The position numbers and the translations under genes were made by a program. A DNA stretch of 7,053 bases from an uncultured Prevotellaceae bacterium (GTDB lineage Bacteria > Bacteroidota > Bacteroidia > Bacteroidales > Bacteroidaceae), in NCBI GenBank assembly GCA_958404085.1, contig CATXZX010000089.1, forward strand, positions 1 to 7,053, given 5' to 3'. Of the stretch, positions 1-4,957 are shown piece after piece (positions within the stretch are counted from its first letter, which is position 1; the number at the start of each line of letters is the position of its first letter). Under the pieces are notes generated by a model. That model worked only from the letters and a program-made list of their open reading frames with translations, made no database searches and had not been told where the DNA came from.

Positions 1-199
1 GGCGATACCGCTCGATGATGGCCGTCTCGAAGGACACGCCCTTGAGCCGGGGCATATGGAGCGTGACATCGCCGGAAGTCGTGGTGAGATTGCGGTCATA
101 GTGGCCGCTGCGGTAGCCCTGACGGGCCTCGCTGCGCTCGTAGCGGGCCGCCTGCGTCTGGGACTCCGCCTCCTTTATTCGGTTTCCAATTTGCGCAAG
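1..199 (-). pseudogene. IS256 (Mutator-type) family transposase, 5'-truncated fragment running off the window
   Basis: The minus strand reads 66 open codons with the signature of the N-terminal third of IS256-family DDE transposases: RYERSEARQGYRSGHYDRNL, then TTTSGDVTLHMPRLKG, then FETAIIERYR. In intact members this block follows a start region of several dozen residues and precedes the catalytic DDE part, which would lie beyond position 1. Here the 5' end is missing: the frame is closed by TAA at 200-202, and what lies further upstream is a different gene remnant. The stretch is clearly more GC-rich than its neighbours, as expected of foreign IS DNA. The family assignment is strong. Whether the rest of the element persists outside the window cannot be seen. 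An inactive remnant is most likely, since no start codon with a ribosome binding site serves this frame. Confidence 0.85.
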
Positions 200-298
200 T
201 TATTGTACCTTATCTAAGGCGTCTCCTTTTTGTACTCCGCTCAAATCTTTTATACTATCTGCGCTGACATTTTCAAAATCAATAAAAAAACAATTCAC
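200..298 (-). pseudogene. PIN/NYN-like domain protein, N-terminal remnant
   Basis: From a GTG at 298, with GGGAG about 8-10 bases upstream, the minus strand reads MNCFFIDFENVSADSIKDL, then SGVQKGD. This matches the start of a Firmicutes PIN-like/NYN-like family (FFIDxENV...GIKDLxGVxxGD), in which Asp7 of the IDFENV motif is a metal-binding acidic residue of the nuclease fold. The family normally continues with a hydrophobic strand and an FYSxQC-type segment over well over 100 residues. Here homology stops after about residue 26 (near 221) and the frame ends at TAA 200-202. The next codons in the same frame belong to an IS256 transposase. The gene therefore looks cut by an insertion or deletion. 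The promoter at 332-358 fits as its original promoter. Identification rests on a short motif, so it is probable rather than certain. Confidence 0.6.
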
Positions 299-331
299 GC
301 TACTTCTCCCGGCGCAAGTATTCAAGAAAAT

Positions 332-358
332 ATTATATCTGTTTTCCCTGCAATGCAA
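332..358 (-). promoter_or_regulatory. Sigma-A-type promoter of the PIN-like remnant
   Basis: On the minus strand a perfect TATAAT (332-337) is preceded by TTGCAT (353-358) with a 15-base spacer, shorter than the ideal 17. It lies about 35 bases before the GTG start at 298. The -10 box is convincing; the -35 assignment is tentative. Confidence 0.5.
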
Positions 359-464
359 GCGCCTTATTGGTGATATCCTCCCTCGCCTCCATAAGCGGGA
401 ATTTTTTGCTGCAAGAGGATAGAAAAGAGGTATGCAGCAACACCTTGGGTTCTCGGGCGCTGAC

Positions 465-500
465 AAAAAAGTCCGAAGGAGTTTCCTCCCCCGGACTTTT
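465..500 (-). terminator. Intrinsic terminator downstream of the abrB-like gene
   Basis: On the minus strand the hairpin has outer arms AAAAGTCCG (500-492) and CGGACTTTT (475-467) and an inner GGAG/CTCC stem separated by a small internal loop (AA/CC). It closes on a 4-base loop and is followed by a T tract (470-465). It lies about 95 bases after the abrB-like stop codon and before the PIN-like promoter, so it separates the two transcripts. The symmetry could also give weak termination on the plus strand. Confidence 0.8.
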
Positions 501-593
501 CTCACGTCCTTGATGTGTGGACTATAGGGCTTTTGCTGAAAAACGAGTGAAGCAGGCTTGCGATTGCACCGCACGCCCCCACTTCAATACTAT

Positions 594-875
594 TTAGAGT
601 TTAAGTGGTGGGTTCTTGACTTCTCGTTTTTTTACAAGCGCCATGACATCATCCTCGGAGGTCAGGTCGGCGCGTTCCGCTTCTCCGACCATCTCTTTTT
701 GAAGAACCTGCATAGCGTAGACAGCTGAATTGACAATACGGACTGTGTTTCCTTCCACTATAAACGTAATACGGTCACCGCTTGCCACGCCGAGGACTTT
801 CCGAATATCTTTCGGAATTGTGACTTGCCCTTTTGCCATAATTTTTGCGTTATCTACAAACGTATTTGCTAACAT
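594..875 (-). CDS. AbrB/MazE/SpoVT-family DNA-binding protein, orphan antitoxin-like
   Basis: This 93-aa protein carries a swapped-hairpin AbrB fold at about residues 9-50: the KGQVTIPKDIRKVLGVASGD signature followed by RITFIVEGNTVRIV. Such proteins dimerise, bind palindromic operators and commonly serve as the antitoxin of a PIN-type toxin. The C-terminal segment LTSEDDVMALVK (about 71-82) matches the tail seen in the antitoxin subgroup. The last residues (KREVKNPPLKL) look unlike the usual VKEVR-type ending and follow an A7 run, so the tail may have been altered by a junction or slippage. No toxin gene follows; a terminator and a broken PIN/NYN-like remnant do. The start at 875 is preceded by AGAAAGG about 12 bases away. 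A promoter (927-955) and an overlapping palindrome (906-923) point to autoregulation. It could equally be a stand-alone regulator. Confidence 0.88.
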   Translation of the reverse strand: MLANTFVDNAKIMAKGQVTIPKDIRKVLGVASGDRITFIVEGNTVRIVNSAVYAMQVLQKEMVGEAERADLTSEDDVMALVKKREVKNPPLKL

Positions 876-905
876 GATTTTACACTACCTTTCTTGGACA
901 TATAA

Positions 906-923
906 AGTAGGGAATTTCCTACT
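906..923. promoter_or_regulatory. Palindromic operator candidate of the abrB-like gene
   Basis: AGTAGGGAATTTCCTACT is an 18-bp palindrome, symmetric except at one position pair. It begins 3 bases downstream of the -10 box and so covers the expected transcription start. AbrB/MazE-type antitoxins repress their own promoters through such dyads, so this is the probable autoregulatory site. The binding is inferred. Confidence 0.6.
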
Positions 924-926
924 CTT

Positions 927-955
927 ATTATATGCATAGGATGCAGATAAATCAA
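927..955 (-). promoter_or_regulatory. Sigma-A-type promoter of the abrB-like gene
   Basis: On the minus strand TTGATT (950-955) and a perfect TATAAT (927-932) are separated by exactly 17 bases. It lies about 50 bases upstream of the ATG at 875, so the abrB-like gene has its own transcript. There is no obvious terminator for the preceding gene, so read-through from upstream is also possible. Confidence 0.82.
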
Positions 956-988
956 GAAAGAATGCTGGAATTAACGCGAACCTACATA

Positions 989-1162
989 TCAAACGCGGGG
1001 CGACACCTTGCTGCCGTTTCTATCCCGAACCTCATCATGCTGGACAAAAGTGTCTCGATACAATGACCTGCCTATGGCCTTACAATCAGGGCACGCCCAA
1101 CTTACCGTCGTGCCTACATCATCGAGGTCACGGTCGCCCAAATACTCGATTAAGGTGGAACC
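989..1162 (-). pseudogene. Out-of-frame C-terminal part of the zinc-ribbon protein
   Basis: This 57-codon stretch continues the protein encoded upstream but in a shifted frame. It reads GSTLIEYLGDRDLDD, then VGTTVSWACPDCKAIG, and carries the second CPxC knuckle (codons at 1082-1093). Joined to the upstream CPVCG (1161-1175) it would rebuild a four-cysteine zinc ribbon with a spacing of about 23 residues. Removing one base around 1159-1163 restores a protein of about 276 aa. It has no start codon with a ribosome binding site of its own; the Met codons upstream in this frame lie inside the other gene's coding sequence. A mutation, a sequencing error or recoding are the options, in decreasing order of likelihood to me. 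Confidence 0.65.
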
Positions 1163-1820
1163 CGCACACAGGGCAAACCCCATCTTCATCTCCATTAGGA
1201 CACAGAAAAGGGATACGTCGACCATAAGGGTCAGTAAAAAAGGTGACCACGCGCTGAATGACGGCCAATAAAACATCGACATCGGCGATTGCCATCCTCA
1301 GGGCGAGGCGGGCCACCTCCAACTTGAAATCTTCGGAAAAGATATTTCCTTGGATGGTCGCCGAGATAGCTGCAGGGTGCTTCATGTTCGCTACAGTGTC
1401 ACGCCCCATCGAGATGAGCGTATTAAGCGCCATAACGAACACGGCGTGACCGGATTTTCTGTAAGCCGTAGCCAGTTCCTCATATGTCGCAGAGTCATTG
1501 TCCTGCTTGTTTGAATCAACAACGAATCCTCTGTGGCAGTATCCGTATTTATCCGACAGATAATCTCCGACCGAGTCCTCATCAATGCCTATGTCATCTG
1601 GCACATCCATCTCTGTAGGAAGACCCATAAACTCTCCGATTGCAGCGTCATGCCCATGAAAAACCTCATATGCATAGTCATGTCGTTCAGCGGTGCTCAT
1701 GTTCGCATACCGTTTTTGGGATATGCCGAGAGCTTCCGCTGCTTTTTCGGCAGTCATTTCATCCAGGTTTTCATAAACATCGTCCATGTCGACGTCCCAT
1801 ATAATGTTCGATATTCTCAT
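1128..1820 (-). CDS. Conserved hypothetical protein with NIxWDxD/LPxE module, frameshifted at its C-terminal zinc ribbon
   Basis: As read, the protein has 230 aa. The N-terminus (SNIIWDVDMDDVYENLDEM) and the segment LPTEMDVPDDIG (67-78) followed by SVGDYLSDKYGYCHRGFVVD (83-102) match a module I recall from small Clostridia plasmid/ICE proteins of unknown function; part of it recurs in the 200-aa protein at 5261-5863. Residues 110-197 are mainly helical with no motif I recognise. The end (CPVCG, 216-220) is the first half of a zinc ribbon; the last ten residues are out of frame and the true C-terminus continues at 989-1162. The ATG at 1820 is chosen over one six codons upstream because AAAGGAG sits 6 bases before it and overlaps the longer version. 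It is probably co-transcribed with the 226-aa gene. Function unknown. Confidence 0.75.
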   Translation of the reverse strand: MRISNIIWDVDMDDVYENLDEMTAEKAAEALGISQKRYANMSTAERHDYAYEVFHGHDAAIGEFMGLPTEMDVPDDIGIDEDSVGDYLSDKYGYCHRGFVVDSNKQDNDSATYEELATAYRKSGHAVFVMALNTLISMGRDTVANMKHPAAISATIQGNIFSEDFKLEVARLALRMAIADVDVLLAVIQRVVTFFTDPYGRRIPFLCPNGDEDGVCPVCGFHLNRVFGRP

Positions 1821-1858
1821 ATTTTTCTCCTTTTTCAATAATTTTTTGATTGAGCGTC

Positions 1859-1879
1859 CAGCGTCTGCGAGAGACGCTG
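1859..1879. repeat. Intercistronic hairpin
   Basis: CAGCGTCT (1859-1866) and AGACGCTG (1872-1879) form a perfect 8-bp stem with a 5-base loop in the 71-base gap between two minus-strand genes. No T tract follows on the minus strand, so it is not a standard terminator. It could mark an mRNA processing or stability site. Confidence 0.6.
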
Positions 1880-1891
1880 CTTGAGCTTTCT

Positions 1892-2572
1892 TTATGTTGG
1901 GAATACTTCGAAGCTATCCTTGGCGGCTTCAATGATACCGGCCGCAGCCCACTCTTTCAGGAACTTCTCGCAGTCCGATTTCTCGTAGGCCGGTCGGATG
2001 ATACGAAGCACCGCTTCCTGCTCGTCCCTGGATAAGTGACGCACCGCTTCTACACAGTAGTCGCCGAACCATAAGGATACCGTGAGGTACGGCTTCGTGA
2101 GTTGGGTGCAGTGCTTGTTTACATCCGCATAGATGTTACAGTAGGAATCGTTCTGCTCCGTTTCGAAGAAGGTCCCGAACAGCCGGTCTACATCAGAAAG
2201 GTCTTCCAACATGACGTTCCACGACTGCTTTTCGGCATCGAACTGGAAGGCGTCGTTGTTATAGCGGTCAACGCAGAAATCAGAGTCGGTGATTTCCGCT
2301 CCCATGAGCTTCGGATAGTCAATTTTTGACAGCGCCTTTCCCTTCTCGTCCTCCAAACCTTCACTAAAGCGAAGAGAAGACGTGAGGAAGTTTACACGCT
2401 CCCCATCTTCAAACAGTACTTCTACCATGTGGAGGTGCGGCTTGGTTTTTAGGAGGGAAAGGATTCTGCCTGTCTGGTTCTTGCGTCTGTTATCAGAGGT
2501 GATGACCTGTACGGCATCGAACAGGTGAAGGTTAGTGCCGTTGCAATCCTTTACCTCATCCCACTTGAGCAT
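1892..2572 (-). CDS. Conserved hypothetical protein with SH3/KOW-like N-terminal segment (226 aa)
   Basis: Residues 18-68 (FDAVQVITSDNRR ... TGRILSLL ... MVEVLFEDGERVNF) have the spacing of a small beta-barrel of SH3/KOW type: a D-x-V-x-V strand, a GxI turn and a strand ending in FxDGxxxxF. Residues 97-150 are rich in Asp/Asn and aromatics. Residues 162-216 (LTVSLWFGDYCVEAVRHLSR, then a helical segment with AYEKSDCEKFLKEW) look like a compact alpha/beta domain I cannot name. The ATG at 2572 has AAAGGA 11 bases upstream. An alternative ATG at 2599, nine codons longer, would have to use the strong AAGGAGG at 2641-2651 across a hairpin. The longer open frame beyond that only shadows the preceding gene. 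The position directly after the DUF4942 gene suggests co-expression and perhaps a joint role. Confidence 0.8.
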   Translation of the reverse strand: MLKWDEVKDCNGTNLHLFDAVQVITSDNRRKNQTGRILSLLKTKPHLHMVEVLFEDGERVNFLTSSLRFSEGLEDEKGKALSKIDYPKLMGAEITDSDFCVDRYNNDAFQFDAEKQSWNVMLEDLSDVDRLFGTFFETEQNDSYCNIYADVNKHCTQLTKPYLTVSLWFGDYCVEAVRHLSRDEQEAVLRIIRPAYEKSDCEKFLKEWAAAGIIEAAKDSFEVFPT

Positions 2573-2610
2573 GGTGCTGCTGTTCCTTTCTTTGCACATA
2601 GTCTTTGGTT

Positions 2611-2651
2611 GGAAGCCCAGTATACGACTGGGCTTCCTTCCCTCCTCCTTT
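2611..2651 (-). promoter_or_regulatory. Strong Shine-Dalgarno followed by an 11-bp hairpin upstream of the 226-aa gene
   Basis: Just after the stop of the 645-aa gene, the minus strand carries AAAAAAGGAGGAGG (to 2641). A perfect 11-bp stem follows, GGAAGCCCAGT/ACTGGGCTTCC (2611-2637), with a 5-base loop. No start codon lies at normal distance from this Shine-Dalgarno. If the hairpin is folded, the ATG at 2599 is brought to about 14 unpaired bases from it. No T tract follows the hairpin on the minus strand, so a terminator is unlikely in that direction. Confidence 0.6.
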
Positions 2652-2663
2652 TTTATATGATTT

Positions 2664-4601
2664 TTAAAAAGCTGAGGAAAAGCCGAAAAGCTTCTCCACA
2701 TTGAAGTTCTTAACGATATATTTGTCAGGATTTGCGACAACTTCATCGTACTCCTCGCGGGGCTGAAAGCTGTCGATGAGGCTCTGTTTGCAGGCATCCA
2801 TTTCCTCATATGGCTTTGTACCGTAATCGGCAGGCAGCCAGCCGCGCTGCATACCCACGAAGATATTCAGCCGGTCAATGAGAATCTTGGTAGACTCCTT
2901 GAACCTCAGCTTCACGCTTCCATTCTTGAAAAATGCCGCCGTGAAGTATGTAAATTCCGCTTTTCGGAGACTCCAATTACAGGCAAGGAACACGTCCATT
3001 GGGTTTCTGATATGGGTATCGCTGTCATCGAGCAAGTGAAGATTGCGCTCGATGTTCCTAATACAAGACGCTGCGTTATATTCGCTAAACCTGTCCCAGG
3101 AGAAGGTTTGGAAATGAACTGTTAGATTGGGAAACTTCAGTTTACGTCTGATATTTTCCCGGTCTTTGTACTTTCCTACATCCACCCATTTCGGAACGGG
3201 AAGATATTCGAAGGATATGCTGGCAAATTCATCGAATAGTGCAAGCAGCGAATCTCCCGTCTTTTCCTCCAGCTTTTTTCGGATATCTTCTATAAAACAC
3301 CGCACCGTGAATTCGTTAAGGTCTTTTTCGGATAAGGCTTTTAATATCCCCATGTACTCCTTTTGGATGTATTCCGGCATGAGAGAGGTGTTCGCAATTT
3401 CATGCAAAAGCTCATTCCAATGCTGGTCACGAATCTTGCGCAGACAATCGGCCCAGATGACTGAGTCCCTCCAACAGGCATGGTCATTTGTGGTCAGTTC
3501 AATCTGGCCCCGAAGGAAAGGCTTTACTTCCTCATATGCGTCGATAAACAGGTCGCATATGCTCACCGCACGACGGAAATCCGCGATGCTGTTCCTGAGC
3601 AGATTATTATCCTTCCCGTGCAGAATCCCTCCGTCCTCGCTGCCGTCCTTTTCGTGGATGACCTTATTCAGCGTTAGCAATGGACTTGAGAGCCTTTTCT
3701 GGGCTTCTATGTCTGCATATATTATTGCCCACGCGGGACGCCTGCCCACCGCCTTATCGTACTGTTCCCTTTTGCTGCTCACATATGAAACAGAGGCGTT
3801 TATCTGCTTTAGGATAACTCGCAACGACGCATCCGCCGCAATTATATCTGCAGGAACAATAGCAAGAAACTGACCACCACGCGAGGACATTGACAGCATG
3901 GAGGATGCTTTTGCCACCCATCGTGCGAAGTCGGCGTAAGAGGGCGTTTTCTTTGTGAGTGCGAACATGATGAGCGAATATTCCTTAAAGGTTTGGAAAT
4001 CGCAAAAATTATCGTATACAACACGATATCCTTTTTTTAGCATTTCAGACCTCAGGCTCTCCTCCTCTATAACATAATCGAGGTAATCTTCTCCTCTATA
4101 TGCCGAATGATGAAGGGATACCTTTCTTTCATTTTTGTAGTCGCCGGCAAAACGACGAAGGCACGTATGCAGCACAAGCTCACTGGGGTCTGCACATATG
4201 GGATTTAGTACGTCTATCCCTTCCCTGCGCCAGTCCACCATGTGGAAAGCTTGCCCGCAGACGTAAGAGGTCAGAGCCTCAGGTTCAGAGATATGTCGCA
4301 GATTATCCTTTGGCGCCGCTGCTTTGATGTCCTCCCAGCATTGAGACTCAAACCATTTCTTGAACGCCATTTTTGCACCAGCGATGGTGGTGACGTTACG
4401 ACGAATGCAATTACCACTCCTGTAATAATCGTCATTCTGAGTTCCGAAGCCACAAACCGAAAACGTGTCAGCAAGGGCGCAGTAGCTGGGTCGATTGCGA
4501 GTGATGCAACCGACATTAACGCCGTTTGCATAGATGTCCACCTCGGTGTCATGCAGGTCTTTCTTTATAGGGGCAACATAGGAAAAGGTGGTCTTGCTCA
4601 T
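2664..4601 (-). CDS. DUF4942-containing protein with a degenerate (probably inactive) adenine-methyltransferase-like domain
   Basis: The protein has 645 aa. Residues 1-95 are an unrecognised N-terminal domain (LADTFSVCGFG, VTTIAGAKMAFKKWF). Residues about 104-300 align by eye with the SAM-dependent N6-adenine methyltransferase domain that often precedes DUF4942: EPEAL for the PTPxxL entry, VLNPICADPSELV (131-143) for the VLEPSAGKGD SAM loop, GYRVVYDNFCDFQTFKEYSL (191-210) for GYRVVxDDFLTF. The catalytic IMNPPF is replaced by IMFALT (211-216) and the glycine loop is lost, so catalysis is unlikely. Residues about 340-635 match DUF4942, best seen in the tail LNIFVGMQRGWLPADYG ... SFQPREEYDEVVANPDKY (579-628). 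The ATG at 4601 follows AAAGGAAG at 11 bases; the upstream in-frame ATG would run through the leader hairpin. The DUF4942 part is confident; the pseudo-enzyme reading is inferred from missing motifs. Its role may be DNA binding. Confidence 0.85.
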   Translation of the reverse strand: MSKTTFSYVAPIKKDLHDTEVDIYANGVNVGCITRNRPSYCALADTFSVCGFGTQNDDYYRSGNCIRRNVTTIAGAKMAFKKWFESQCWEDIKAAAPKDNLRHISEPEALTSYVCGQAFHMVDWRREGIDVLNPICADPSELVLHTCLRRFAGDYKNERKVSLHHSAYRGEDYLDYVIEEESLRSEMLKKGYRVVYDNFCDFQTFKEYSLIMFALTKKTPSYADFARWVAKASSMLSMSSRGGQFLAIVPADIIAADASLRVILKQINASVSYVSSKREQYDKAVGRRPAWAIIYADIEAQKRLSSPLLTLNKVIHEKDGSEDGGILHGKDNNLLRNSIADFRRAVSICDLFIDAYEEVKPFLRGQIELTTNDHACWRDSVIWADCLRKIRDQHWNELLHEIANTSLMPEYIQKEYMGILKALSEKDLNEFTVRCFIEDIRKKLEEKTGDSLLALFDEFASISFEYLPVPKWVDVGKYKDRENIRRKLKFPNLTVHFQTFSWDRFSEYNAASCIRNIERNLHLLDDSDTHIRNPMDVFLACNWSLRKAEFTYFTAAFFKNGSVKLRFKESTKILIDRLNIFVGMQRGWLPADYGTKPYEEMDACKQSLIDSFQPREEYDEVVANPDKYIVKNFNVEKLFGFSSAF

Positions 4602-4642
4602 AATTTTCTTTTCTTCCTTTCTGTGTTTTTTATCTATGTGAA

Positions 4643-4684
4643 CGCAAAAAAAGACACCGACTGCAGCAGCGTCTTTTTGTTGCG
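4643..4684 (-). terminator. Terminator-like hairpin in the 5' leader (candidate attenuator)
   Basis: On the minus strand the arms CGCAAcAAAAAGAC and GTCTTTTTTTGCG pair with one bulged C. The core extends by GCTG/CGGT pairs (two G-U) around a 7-base loop, and the T7 tract forms the 3' arm. It lies after the promoter at 4773-4801 and about 25 bases before the Shine-Dalgarno of the gene starting at 4601. It is therefore in the leader rather than at a gene end. Confidence 0.6.
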
Positions 4685-4700
4685 GTATATGGGTTGAATA

Positions 4701-4717
4701 CGTCATGTATAATGACG
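4701..4717. promoter_or_regulatory. Perfect dyad in the leader of the DUF4942 gene
   Basis: CGTCATGTATAATGACG has perfect 6-base arms (CGTCAT/ATGACG) around 5 bases, about 55 bases downstream of the -10 box. Its size fits an operator for a dimeric repressor or a small RNA hairpin. No regulator can be assigned from the sequence. Confidence 0.4.
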
Positions 4718-4772
4718 CAATACAAAAACTGATATAGTTATAAATTGGCTGAAGAATAATTTATACACAAGT

Positions 4773-4801
4773 ATTATATCATTCATCGCCACGAAAAACA
4801 A
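4773..4801 (-). promoter_or_regulatory. Sigma-A-type promoter of the DUF4942 gene
   Basis: On the minus strand TTGTTT (4796-4801) and a perfect TATAAT (4773-4778) are spaced by 17 bases. It starts a leader of about 165 bases before the ATG at 4601 and lies downstream of the terminator of the previous operon, which makes it the likely start of the second transcription unit. Confidence 0.68.
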
Positions 4802-4840
4802 CAGGACAAACTCAATGGACTTTACTTCATCTTGAAGAAA

Positions 4841-4873
4841 AGAAGCTGGCATCCAGTACGGACACCAGCTTCT
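4841..4873 (-). terminator. Intrinsic terminator of the right-hand operon
   Basis: The arms AGAAGCTGG (4841-4849) and CCAGCTTCT (4865-4873) form a 9-bp stem, with an inner TCC/GGA stem and a 5-base loop. On the minus strand a TTTTCTTC tract follows, 85 bases after the stop of the 96-aa gene. On the plus strand the T-rich run after 4873 could make it bidirectional. Confidence 0.82.
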
Positions 4874-4957
4874 CTTTTGTCTGTTTTTTTGTTTAGGTTA
4901 AGCAACTCTCCTTCTATCCCCCTCTCTTGCGGAGTGGGCTTGCGGCGGATTTAGTTG

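Larger units (their letters stand above)
299..593. other. Non-coding gap between the abrB-like gene and the PIN-like remnant
   Basis: No credible gene lies here. The minus frame stays open through this gap, but it has no ribosome binding site at its ATG, an arginine/cysteine-rich composition, and no recognisable domain before the PIN-like part. The stretch holds the terminator at 465-500, the promoter at 332-358, and an 8-bp inverted repeat TTGCTGCA (406-413) / TGCAGCAA (433-440) with a 19-base loop of unknown role. The rest appears to be spacer. Confidence 0.6.
4602..4957. other. 356-base regulatory gap between the two transcription units
   Basis: No gene is supported here. In minus-strand order it holds the terminator of the right-hand operon (4873-4841), a promoter (4801-4773), a dyad (4717-4701), a terminator-like leader hairpin (4684-4643) and the Shine-Dalgarno AAAGGAAG (4620-4613). 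The rest is AT-rich leader and spacer. Confidence 0.7.

Noticed and set aside
299..574. Continuous minus-strand frame extending the PIN-like remnant upstream to an ATG at 574
   Set aside because: The stretch contains the terminator and promoter, is rich in Arg and Cys, and has no ribosome binding site. The PIN-like homology begins exactly at the GTG at 298.
575..606. CCACTT/AAGTGG inverted repeat around the abrB-like stop codon
   Set aside because: It has only a 6-bp core, a 17-base AT-rich loop and no T tract. The hairpin at 465-500 is a far better terminator.
1128..1175. Programmed +1 frameshifting as the default explanation at the zinc ribbon
   Set aside because: The site TGC GGG TTC CAC has no stop codon, rare codon or upstream Shine-Dalgarno-like stimulator. 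A mutation or sequencing error is simpler, so recoding is kept only as a test in the finding.
2573..2809. N-terminal extension of the 226-aa protein up to 2809
   Set aside because: The extension overlaps the C-terminal DUF4942 coding region in another frame and the intercistronic hairpin, and has no conserved character. Only 2599 and 2572 are realistic starts.
3127..3873. Long plus-strand open frame of 248 codons
   Set aside because: It lies wholly antisense to the DUF4942 gene, has a serine/arginine-rich low-information composition, no ribosome binding site and no recognisable motif. It is a shadow frame.
4602..4706. N-terminal extension of the DUF4942 protein to an ATG at 4706
   Set aside because: It would translate through the terminator-like leader hairpin, lacks a Shine-Dalgarno, and gives a low-complexity lead-in. 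The ATG at 4601 has AAAGGAAG at a suitable distance.
4685..4713. Plus-strand promoter using TATAAT at 4708-4713
   Set aside because: No -35 box lies at 15-19 bases upstream and no plus-strand gene follows. The hexamer is part of the CGTCAT/ATGACG dyad.
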